From a virus, in the IMG/VR virus record IMGVR_UViG_3300025872_000139, positions 1-37,763 of that record: a stretch of 37,763 nucleotides of DNA; one strand, 5' to 3'. Every line of letters starts with the position of its first letter. The first letter of the stretch is position 1. A program made the position numbers and the translations under genes. Shown here piece after piece: positions 30,713 to 37,763 of the stretch. Under the pieces are notes generated by a model. It saw only the letters and a program-made list of their open reading frames with translations, did no database searches and was not told the origin of the DNA.

Positions 30713-33079
30713 TCAGAGGGTGTTGTTGCCGCGGCTGAACGACTCAGGGTGACGGACGGCAATGTCCACATCCTGCATAGCCACCACGCGCACGGTGCCG
30801 GAGGTGCTGTTGGTGTAGGGATCCACCATCAGATCCAGGCCGGAGAAGTAGCCGATGATCAGGTCAGCGAAGTTGCCGAACCACAGATCACCGGAGGCAA
30901 CTTGATTGGAGAGAACGCCTTGATAGCCGTTCACCTCGTTGCCTTCCATGACGAACAGACCGGAGCCTGCATCCTTGGCCTTGGTCTTAAGACCGCCGCG
31001 CATGGCAGCGTTCATCAGGTAGACGGGGTTGCCGAGCAGAGCGTTGGCGGTTGCAACGTCGCTCTCAAGTGCCACCACCTCAGCGAATGTAGGGGTGTCA
31101 GCGGCGAAGTCCTCAGTGCCGATACCGGTGGTCAACTTCAGGCCGAGGGGCTCACCATTGGAGCCGGTGCCATAGAGACCAGCCAGATCGATCTTGAGAG
31201 CCAGCACACGTGCCAGGTCGGTGCGCACCATGTTCTCCACATCAATGGAGGACTGGATCATCAGGCGGCGGCTGTAGTCAGTGAATGCAGCCACGGTCTT
31301 AGGAGTCAGGCTCACCTGATCCACAGTCTGCTGCGACTCGGTGGGAGCGCCGGATTCAGCAACCCAGTAAGCAGTGCCAGCACCGGACTGGCGGGGAATG
31401 GCCACGTTGCCGGTAAGGCCGGTCAGCACGGTGGCGCCTGCCTGATCCAGAGCGGAGGCATTGCGCAGTAGATCGATGAAGCTGCCAGCATCCAGCTCAG
31501 TAGCAACCAAGTTGCCGCCAGCGGTTGCAGCACCGACGTTCAGGTCACGGCGCAGCACATCCTGAGGGATGGTGATGCCACGGGACTGACGGCCGAGCTT
31601 CGCGGCAGCAGCTTCAGATGCCTCGATCTCGAACGCAGCAGCCTCGCGAGCGGCGCGGTCGGTCGGGTTGGCCAGATAGTTAATGGCACGCATGAAAGAA
31701 AAGCTGCGGCTCTCCTTCTCAGTCAGGCCGATTTCAGCGGCGCTCATGTTCACAGGCTCCTGTTTGATGTCGAGGTTGTCGAGCACAGCAGCGCGGGCCT
31801 CGTCGATAGAACGACCAGACTCGATCAGCTGGCGGCCGAGGTCGGCCATACCGTGCTTTTCGGTCAGTGCAGAAATGCCAGCGATGCGGGAGCGCTCAGC
31901 CTCAGCGGCTTCGGCCCGCACCACTGCCAGATCAGGGGTGGTGTTTTCCATTGCAGGAATGGGATCAGGTGTAGGTGCTGCCGAGGCAGCTTGCTCGGCC
32001 TCTAAGGATCTGCCGATCCCGACGCCGGGATCAGCCGGCACCGAGACAACAGACACTTCATAAGGAGACCATGCAGTAGCAACGAAATCGCCGCTACTGC
32101 GCTCCTCCATTTTGTCAATGGAGTAGCCGAAAGAGACGTTCCGTAAAACGCCATCTCTCACATCACTCAAGACTTCCTGAGCGAATGGGTTGCGGCTGAA
32201 GCGCACGCGTGCATAACCGCGGCGACGTTTGCCATCGATATATGCACGCTCCACAACGCCGATGACCTTGTCAGGATTGTGATTAAACAGCAGCGGCGCA
32301 CCATCATTCAGACGACTGAGATCAGCAGCATCGCCTTCGTGGCTCAAGATCTCATTGCCGAAGTAACGGGCAACGGGATACTCAGAGCTGAATGGAAACT
32401 CGTAAGTGCGATCCTCAACCTCATCAAAGGTTGTGATCTCAGCGCGTTGATGGCGACCGATGCCGGGCATGTCGCGCTCCTCGCCCGTTGCTTCCTCAAA
32501 CATGATCGGATCTATGTCGTGCTCGCTTAGCCAGGTGCGCGCTTCCTCTGGAGTGAACTGCTGTGCATCAAACCGCACTGCTTGGATCTCGCTTTCGCCT
32601 TCCTTGATGCCGTAGATGAAATCAATGCCATCGCCGCCGGCGTCATTCTCACGACGCAGTTCGTCGTACTGATCAGGATCAGTCAACCTCGCGGCATGTT
32701 CATTTGGATAGGGGCGCGCCTCTTCCATTTGTCTATCCTGCAATGCCTTGATTCTATCCGCCTTCTCATTCGCCCAACTCTGCCCGGCATCACCACCCCA
32801 TGCGGCCCATGCGACGCGGCCAGCTGATGGATAGCCATCCTCGCCAGGGCTGAATCCCTCGCCTTGCTTGTCAACTTCATGGCGGGCGAACCATGCCGCC
32901 ATCGTGATCACCGTGTCGGGACTCAGTTCATCGCCACTCAGGATCTGGCCGGCGCGGCGTGCCGCAACCTCAGTGCCGCCTGCCTTGCCATCAGCATTCC
33001 AATCGCGGTAGCGCTGCGCCTCTTCCCTCATGCCTTCTGTTGGCATCAGGTCAATCTCAATGCCGGCGATGTTTGCCAT
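30713..33079 (-). CDS. Fused prohead protease-major capsid protein, 788 aa
   Basis: One continuous frame with three parts. Residues 1-205: an extra N-terminal region (EEAQRYRDWNADGKAGGTEV...GYPSAGRVAWAAWGG, then FTPEEARTWLSEHDIDPI) seen in front of some phage head proteases. Residues 208-360: an S78-type prohead protease, with catalytic His267 in LLFNHNP and Ser316 in NVSFGYS, then WSPYEVSVVSVPADP. Residues 375-500: a charged helical scaffold-like delta region. Residues 500-788: HK97-fold major capsid (GGNLVATELDAGSFIDLLRN, AYWVAESGAPTESQQTVDQV, AGLYGTGSNGEPLGL). The protease must cut itself free during prohead maturation, so cleavage sites near residues 360-505 are expected. Overlaps the portal gene by one base. 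Confidence 0.88.
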   Translation of the reverse strand: MANIAGIEIDLMPTEGMREEAQRYRDWNADGKAGGTEVAARRAGQILSGDELSPDTVITMAAWFARHEVDKQGEGFSPGEDGYPSAGRVAWAAWGGDAGQSWANEKADRIKALQDRQMEEARPYPNEHAARLTDPDQYDELRRENDAGGDGIDFIYGIKEGESEIQAVRFDAQQFTPEEARTWLSEHDIDPIMFEEATGEERDMPGIGRHQRAEITTFDEVEDRTYEFPFSSEYPVARYFGNEILSHEGDAADLSRLNDGAPLLFNHNPDKVIGVVERAYIDGKRRRGYARVRFSRNPFAQEVLSDVRDGVLRNVSFGYSIDKMEERSSGDFVATAWSPYEVSVVSVPADPGVGIGRSLEAEQAASAAPTPDPIPAMENTTPDLAVVRAEAAEAERSRIAGISALTEKHGMADLGRQLIESGRSIDEARAAVLDNLDIKQEPVNMSAAEIGLTEKESRSFSFMRAINYLANPTDRAAREAAAFEIEASEAAAAKLGRQSRGITIPQDVLRRDLNVGAATAGGNLVATELDAGSFIDLLRNASALDQAGATVLTGLTGNVAIPRQSGAGTAYWVAESGAPTESQQTVDQVSLTPKTVAAFTDYSRRLMIQSSIDVENMVRTDLARVLALKIDLAGLYGTGSNGEPLGLKLTTGIGTEDFAADTPTFAEVVALESDVATANALLGNPVYLMNAAMRGGLKTKAKDAGSGLFVMEGNEVNGYQGVLSNQVASGDLWFGNFADLIIGYFSGLDLMVDPYTNSTSGTVRVVAMQDVDIAVRHPESFSRGNNTL

Positions 33080-34659
33080 CAGTCTTCTGGCCCTTCGAGC
33101 GGATCCTCGAGAACTGATTGCTCTTCGTACTCCTCCTCTTTCATCGGCGCTTCCGTATCCTCAAATGCCGGCTGACCGCCCATCGTCACCGCAGGTTGTG
33201 AACCGCCGCCAGCATTTACCTCGCTGGGATCGGTGTCAAGCACAATATCCATCTCATCCAGCATCGCCAGCTCAGCTTGACGCGCCACCAGCACATCATC
33301 AAGATCGCCGCCCTGCTCGCTGATCACCTGGCCCAGCGTCTTAAAGCCACAGCGCACCGCGTCCTTATAGGCGTTGACTTCCTTCTGGGGATCCACCCAT
33401 TCCCAGCTGCGCGGAATCCAGCGGCTGGCGCGGTAACGATCAGGGTTCGTCTCATACGCGGGCAGCTTGAGCTCACCGCTCAACACCGCCATCTCGAGCC
33501 AGTTCTCGTAAACGGTCTGATGGAAGTTCTCAATGAAGAACCGCTGCAGCACCTTGTACGTATCGCGCTCCTCCAGCAAGCTCAGCCGGCTGCTGCTGTA
33601 GTTGCTCTCTGAGAAGTTCTTGCTAATGCTCTCGAAGCTCACCCCAACGCCAGCCGCCACAGCGCGCAACATCGAACGGGTGAATGGTTCCAGCTGCCCA
33701 TCAGGTGCATTCAGATCCGGCACCGTCACGCTTTCGCCCGGCGCCAGATACTTGAACACACCAGGCTGGAAGTCGCTCACGCGCTCGTTCTCATACACCT
33801 CATCACCAATCAGCTCACCCTCGGGCGATTGGATGAATCCCATCAGCGCGCTGCTGGCCCTGGCCCGCACCACCTCAGCCTCCTCATAGCCCTGCAGCAT
33901 GTGCAGCCGCATCAGCGCCGAGGCGAACCATGTCACGCCACGCGTCTGCCCCGGCCGCTCCGGCAGGAAGAGATGAATCACCTCATCAGCAGGCACGCGC
34001 ACACGGCGCCCATTGGTGCGTGGATTGCCCGCATACGTGTCACCCGGATGGTTGGCGTAGAAGTGGTACGCCTGCGGCCGCAGGTAGCCATCAACCTCGA
34101 TGCCCATTCGCACCGTGTTACCGGCCGCGGCCTGCGGAATATCGTCGTCGATCAGGTAATCCGCCTCAAGCACCTGCAGCGCAAACGGCACGCGCGACCC
34201 GCCAAACGGTTTGCGGATCATCCGCACGAACACCTCGCCGCTCTCCGCCAAACTGCGGCATAGCAGGCGCTCCATATCGTGGAAGCCCAGCAGGCCGCTC
34301 ACATCACAGCGGCTCTTGTGCATCCACCGCTCCCATGCCTCGTGGATCTGGCCGTTGATCGCCTCATCGAGACGGCCGCCACGCAGCATCCGCACCTGTG
34401 ACTGGTGCTTGATGCCGTGCCCGATCACATTGTTCTGGATGCTCCGCAGCGCCTGCCGCGCATAGTCGTTGTCACGGCACAACTGACGCGCACGATTGCG
34501 CAGCGCCTTGAAGCTGCTCTTGATTTCGCTGTCGGCACTCGTGCCGCTTGTCACCCAGTCAGCCGTCAGCCTGCTGACACGCGCACCTTGATACGCCCGC
34601 GCACGTGGCCGCGTCGGCTCAAAACCCATCGCCTTGAATAGCCGCGTCCGCAATCCCAT
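33079..34659 (-). CDS. Portal protein, lambda gpB family, 526 aa
   Basis: FKALRNRARQLCRDNDYARQ followed by ALRSIQNNVIGHGIKHQSQV is the opening of the Phage_portal_2 (lambda gpB) family, and VFVRMIRKPFGGSRVPFALQ then VLEADYLIDD is its conserved middle. YNFSESNYSSSRLSLLEE-like sequence (FSESNYSSSRLSLLEE) marks the stem/wing region. The last 60 residues are acidic and flexible. It forms the dodecameric DNA gate. One-base overlaps with both neighbours (TGATG) show tight coupling. Length is normal for the family. Confidence 0.93.
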   Translation of the reverse strand: MGLRTRLFKAMGFEPTRPRARAYQGARVSRLTADWVTSGTSADSEIKSSFKALRNRARQLCRDNDYARQALRSIQNNVIGHGIKHQSQVRMLRGGRLDEAINGQIHEAWERWMHKSRCDVSGLLGFHDMERLLCRSLAESGEVFVRMIRKPFGGSRVPFALQVLEADYLIDDDIPQAAAGNTVRMGIEVDGYLRPQAYHFYANHPGDTYAGNPRTNGRRVRVPADEVIHLFLPERPGQTRGVTWFASALMRLHMLQGYEEAEVVRARASSALMGFIQSPEGELIGDEVYENERVSDFQPGVFKYLAPGESVTVPDLNAPDGQLEPFTRSMLRAVAAGVGVSFESISKNFSESNYSSSRLSLLEERDTYKVLQRFFIENFHQTVYENWLEMAVLSGELKLPAYETNPDRYRASRWIPRSWEWVDPQKEVNAYKDAVRCGFKTLGQVISEQGGDLDDVLVARQAELAMLDEMDIVLDTDPSEVNAGGGSQPAVTMGGQPAFEDTEAPMKEEEYEEQSVLEDPLEGPED

Positions 34660-35225
34660 CAGAACCTCACGAATAGGTTGTGCGGATTGCCCAAGCCGTT
34701 AGCGATCAGGTCCGCCATCTGCTCGCGCTTCACCTCAGCCTTCAGCTTACTTTCGCGTTCCATCAGCTCACTCAGATCCAGCTTGGTGAAGCTGCGGCTG
34801 CCGATTGTGTATTGCTTCGCGCCAGCGCTAACAATCGCGCGGATTGCAGCCTGCACTGCATCCAAATCGATCTGCGCTTGCGACCGCCCATCAAAAGCAC
34901 CAGGCGACCCGGCATATGACAGCGCTGCCTCAACAGTCAGCTGGCCAGCACCCAGCGTCACCTTCTCACTGCCGGCTGTAGCTATCGCCTGCCAATACCA
35001 CTGCCCAGCATCGAACCCGGCGCTGGTGCTAGCAGCGATGGTGAACTCCCATCCAGTGCCATAGGCAGTGCCTACCACCGTGGCACCCTCGCTAGCAGTG
35101 TTTGTCCGCAGGTAGTAAGTCAACGTCCACGTGCCGCTGCTGACCGCATTGCCCAGATTGTCAACGCCAGCAATATCACGCCACTTGACCGTGTCGCCTG
35201 CCCTGATTGTCGCGGGAATGTTCAC
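34659..35225 (-). CDS. gpW-like head-tail joining protein with extra N-terminal beta domain, 188 aa
   Basis: I choose GTG 35225 as start because it lies two bases after the terminase stop; the open frame further upstream lies inside the terminase gene. The C-terminal 75 residues (QIDLDAVQAAIRAIVSAGAK, SRSFTKLDLSELMERESKLK) resemble the gpW-type joining protein, which normally stands alone at about 65-70 residues. The N-terminal 100 residues look like an Ig-like sandwich (IPATIRAGDTVKW, GTWTLTYYLRTN, WYWQAIATAGSEKVTLGAGQ). The joined form may add a surface or stabilising domain at the portal vertex. Confidence 0.7.
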   Translation of the reverse strand: MNIPATIRAGDTVKWRDIAGVDNLGNAVSSGTWTLTYYLRTNTASEGATVVGTAYGTGWEFTIAASTSAGFDAGQWYWQAIATAGSEKVTLGAGQLTVEAALSYAGSPGAFDGRSQAQIDLDAVQAAIRAIVSAGAKQYTIGSRSFTKLDLSELMERESKLKAEVKREQMADLIANGLGNPHNLFVRF

Positions 35226-35227
35226 GG

Positions 35228-37084
35228 CTACCAGTTGCCAACAAAGCCAGGCCCAGCCGCTGCCGGCTGTTGCTTCCTTGATCTTAGCGGTGCTCTCTTG
35301 CCCTCCTCCAACTGAACTCTCAACTGTTCCCACATCGTCGCCTTATTCATCCTCCGCCCATAGATCAACATCGCCGCGTAGCCATACACCGCACAATCAA
35401 GCGCTTCATTTCGATCACCCGCTTTCTTCACCCACTCCCTGATCGGAAAGCCCCGGTGATATCGCAACGCTTGCCGCTCACTCGTGAGCTGCCGGTAATA
35501 CTCATCATCGGCAGCGAGTCCGAAGTTCAGCCCGCCCTTTGTCTCGTTATGGCGGAGCCGACCGAACAACGTCGTCTTGATCGTGTCGGTGCCCAGCTGA
35601 TACAGCGTCACGCCGCGCTTAATCACCCGGCCGCGCCAATTCACATCCACCTTGCTGCCCTTGCCTACCGCGGGACTGTTGCGCCTGCTGCTGCCCTTGA
35701 TCGCCACCACGCCCTGGCTCACGCGGTCACGCACGTATCGGTACACCTCATGCGTGCAGTGGCCGCCAGAGTCCACCGCAACCTGCGCCAGCTTCAGGCT
35801 TCGCCCGCTCTCCGTCTCCCACTCAGTCGCGATCACCTGATCCAGCTGCTCCCATACCTCCGTCTGCGTCGGGTCGCCCATCAGCTCCTGATGCCACACC
35901 AGCCATCCGGTCTCGCCCTCACCCCAGCCCCACACACTCACCGCTAGGCGGTTGTCCTGCACGTCCACGCCAGCTGTCAGCAGCACCACGCCAGCCGGGC
36001 AGATGCCGGGCTTGTAATCCATCCGCCGCGCCATCAATCCATCGGCGCTCACCTTCGCCGCGTAGTCCTCCTCCCACGTCTCTGCCAGCCGTGTGTTGAC
36101 GAACGACTTCAACGCAGGCGCATCGCCCTTGGCCCGCAGGAAGTCATCCACCAGCTGCTCCCAGCTGCACCAGCCCAGCGGGCTGTAGAGCCCCGATAAA
36201 TGGAATCCAGCCGTGCGCCCATTGCTCGGTGCTGTCGCCCGCCACTCACCACCGCGCAGCATCGCCGGCTTGTGCATCTCAGCGAATCGCTCGCTGCAGT
36301 GCTCGCACTGATACCGAGCAGACTGCGGCCGCCCGTCATCCCATTTCAACTGGCTCCACTTCAACCACTCCATCGCGCCGCACGCAGGACACGGCACATA
36401 GAACCGCCGCTGATCGCTCCGCTGATACTCCGCCTCGATCCGGCTGAAATCCTTCACCGTCGGCGTGCTGGTGAGCAGGATCTTCCGCCGCGCGAACGTC
36501 GTCGTCCGCCGCTCCGCCAAGCTCACCGGATCGCCCTCACCATCCACATCAGCAGGGAAGCCATCCACCTCATCGCAGAACAAATACCGGCACGGTGCTG
36601 ATCGCAAGCCGGTGGCACTGTTCGCCCCGGTCAGCAGCATGATCCCGCCGCTGAACTCCTTGCTAAACATCGTGTTGCCAGAGTCACGCGCCCTGGCCGG
36701 CGCGATCTTGGCCGCCAAACACGGCGTCTCCGTGATCATGCTTTCGAGCCGCTGCTTACTCAGCCGCTTCGCCATCTCCACTGTCGGCTGCACACACAGC
36801 ATCGGCCCCGGCGCATGGTCAATCACATATCCCAGCCAGTTACTCCCCGCCTCCGTCTTGCCCGTCTGCGCCGCAAACATCATCACCACCCGTTGCACCG
36901 AGCTCTCGCTGCTCAGGCAATCCATCGGCTCACGCAGGTAAGGCGTCCGATCCGTTCGCCACGGCCCCGGCTCCGCACTTGCCTTGCTGCTCAGCTTCCG
37001 ATATCGATCCGCCCACTCACTCACCGTCAGCGGCTGCTCAGGCCGCAGCCCCTCGAAGAATCCATCACGCCACGCATCAGCCAT
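35228..37084 (-). CDS. Terminase large subunit, lambda gpA family, 618 aa
   Basis: The packaging motor and cos-cutting nuclease. From ATG 37084: Walker A-like AAQTGKT at 71-77, Walker B YLFCDE at 167-172, ATPase coupling LLTSTPT near 212, and a zinc-binding pair CPACG...CEHCSERF near 235-270. The nuclease domain begins VVLLTAGVDVQDNRLAVSVW. These follow Phage_GPA (lambda A) closely. Eight more codons are open upstream (to 37108), but ATG 37084 overlaps the small subunit stop by eight bases and starts MADAWRDGFFEG as related proteins do. A gpA-type terminase predicts cos packaging. Confidence 0.93.
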   Translation of the reverse strand: MADAWRDGFFEGLRPEQPLTVSEWADRYRKLSSKASAEPGPWRTDRTPYLREPMDCLSSESSVQRVVMMFAAQTGKTEAGSNWLGYVIDHAPGPMLCVQPTVEMAKRLSKQRLESMITETPCLAAKIAPARARDSGNTMFSKEFSGGIMLLTGANSATGLRSAPCRYLFCDEVDGFPADVDGEGDPVSLAERRTTTFARRKILLTSTPTVKDFSRIEAEYQRSDQRRFYVPCPACGAMEWLKWSQLKWDDGRPQSARYQCEHCSERFAEMHKPAMLRGGEWRATAPSNGRTAGFHLSGLYSPLGWCSWEQLVDDFLRAKGDAPALKSFVNTRLAETWEEDYAAKVSADGLMARRMDYKPGICPAGVVLLTAGVDVQDNRLAVSVWGWGEGETGWLVWHQELMGDPTQTEVWEQLDQVIATEWETESGRSLKLAQVAVDSGGHCTHEVYRYVRDRVSQGVVAIKGSSRRNSPAVGKGSKVDVNWRGRVIKRGVTLYQLGTDTIKTTLFGRLRHNETKGGLNFGLAADDEYYRQLTSERQALRYHRGFPIREWVKKAGDRNEALDCAVYGYAAMLIYGRRMNKATMWEQLRVQLEEGKRAPLRSRKQQPAAAGPGFVGNW

Positions 37085-37613
37085 CACACAGCTCCACAAG
37101 CGCTGCACGGTGCTCCTGCGTCAGCACCTGATGGATCACCGTCGGATCCGTCTCGCCCGCTAGCTGGTGGCTCAATCGATCCGCCAAATTCGCCAGCGCC
37201 TCACGCACACTGCGGCCCATCTTGAACGCTTCCTTTTTCACATCATCAGCAGGCACCAGCTCGCCCCTCTGCTGCGTTACCTGCAGCTTCGCCAGCTCCG
37301 CCTGGTAGTGCTCACGCCGCGCACGGCTCTCATTCAGATCAGGGATCGCATCATCCGGCAGCCCCTCAACACGCCGCTTCAGCTCAGCCGCATCGCGGGG
37401 TGGTTCCACCTCAATCGGATCAGCGCGCCGCACTTTGCTGTTGTGCGTCGCCCTTGTGTTTTTGTCCCATAGCTCGATCGCAAGATCACGATCCAGCCAG
37501 CGCTTGCCATCCTTCTCCACCACAGCTGCAGCAATGCGCGCCTTGCTCGCTGCCGTTACGGTGCCCTTCGCGCATCCCTTGATTGCTGCAAACTCACTAA
37601 ACGTGACTAGCAA
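37077..37613 (-). CDS. Terminase small subunit, Nu1-like, 178 aa
   Basis: The N-terminal 60 residues form a winged-helix-like DNA-binding unit (VTFSEFAAIKGCAKGTVTAA, then EKDGKRWLDRDLAIELWD). A coiled region (ESRARREHYQAELAKLQVTQ, RGELVPADDVKKEAFKMGRS, VREALANLADRLSHQLAGE) is typical of lambda Nu1-type/DUF1441 subunits. It recognises the cos region and hands DNA to the large subunit. First gene of the long minus-strand operon; its promoter must lie in 37614-37763. Confidence 0.82.
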   Translation of the reverse strand: MLVTFSEFAAIKGCAKGTVTAASKARIAAAVVEKDGKRWLDRDLAIELWDKNTRATHNSKVRRADPIEVEPPRDAAELKRRVEGLPDDAIPDLNESRARREHYQAELAKLQVTQQRGELVPADDVKKEAFKMGRSVREALANLADRLSHQLAGETDPTVIHQVLTQEHRAALVELCDG

Positions 37614-37633
37614 GCGTTAAATCCCTCTAGTTC

Positions 37634-37660
37634 AGTTCAATACTATGGAACTATTGAACT
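37634..37660. promoter_or_regulatory. Inverted repeat upstream of the morphogenesis operon
   Basis: AGTTCAATA (37634-37642) and TATTGAACT (37652-37660) form a perfect 9-bp inverted repeat with a nine-base spacer, 21 bases upstream of the small terminase start. It could be an operator for a repressor or late regulator, or part of a cos/terminase binding site. It is an AT-rich island in GC-rich DNA. Confidence 0.5.
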
Positions 37661-37763
37661 CTCAAACTGGGATTGGGGTGAGATTACCAAGATCCGCTGC
37701 GCCGCAAGGGGTTTGAGAGGTTGAGGGGCTGACGCTAGCTGAAGCGAATGCGAACGAACGACC

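Noticed and set aside
30749-31471. 240-codon plus-strand ORF opposite the capsid gene
   Set aside because: Antisense to a clear gene, low-complexity and compositionally odd; long antisense frames are expected in GC-rich coding DNA.
1-37763. Circular closure of the window by joining base 37763 to base 1
   Set aside because: Reading the first gene back across the join meets an in-frame stop within a few codons and no start, and composition differs sharply, so there is no sign that the ends join.
1-37763. CRISPR array, insertion sequence or rRNA gene
   Set aside because: No regularly spaced repeats, transposase frame or rRNA-like sequence was found on either strand.

Overview
This window reads as part of a tailed-phage (or mosaic prophage-derived) genome whose most likely host is a picocyanobacterium of the Synechococcus/Cyanobium/Prochlorococcus type. 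The host inference rests on family resemblance: a stand-alone S-adenosylmethionine decarboxylase, a sugar-nucleotide gene set, several tiny proteins of a kind I associate with cyanophages (a DUF6321-like protein, a short Cys-rich protein ending in RIYED), and tail-fibre and integrase pieces of the picocyanobacterial style. No bacterial housekeeping genes, rRNA or CRISPR array were seen.

Left part (about 1-16.7 kb) is visibly AT-richer and carries accessory and replication genes on both strands. It opens with the tail of an unknown gene and a 760-residue unknown protein, then an HNH nuclease, tRNA-Pro(UGG) and a gene-free stretch that folds into a multi-hairpin structure, proposed here as a structured ncRNA. 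Next is a minus-strand operon: a ColD-like 3-dehydratase, a glycosyltransferase and four small genes, ending at a strong terminator. Divergent to it is GDP-mannose 4,6-dehydratase. Then come a PD-(D/E)XK nuclease, small proteins, a primase-polymerase/SF3 helicase, SpeD, a GT4 glycosyltransferase and a cupin phosphomannose isomerase, closed by a second strong terminator. Two HNH-type proteins, a fibre-like protein and two tiny genes follow.

The junction (16.8-18.6 kb) holds a two-domain endolysin, a tail-fibre-assembly-like protein and an internally deleted tyrosine integrase of 65 residues.

Right part (18.6-37.6 kb) is GC-rich and entirely minus strand. Read from right to left it is a nearly complete lambda-style morphogenesis operon: small and large terminase, a gpW-like joining protein with an extra N-terminal domain, portal, a fused prohead protease-major capsid protein, head decoration and joining proteins, tail terminator, tail tube, a tail-chaperone pair joined by a -1 frameshift site (A AAA AAC), tape measure, tail-tip proteins and fibres. 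With no sheath or baseplate genes, this predicts a siphovirus-like virion.

The most interesting items are the structured RNA candidate beside tRNA-Pro, the His-for-Lys exchange that turns a DegT-type enzyme into a probable ColD-type deoxysugar dehydratase beside its substrate-making enzyme, the deleted integrase at the composition boundary, the protease-capsid fusion and the programmed frameshift.
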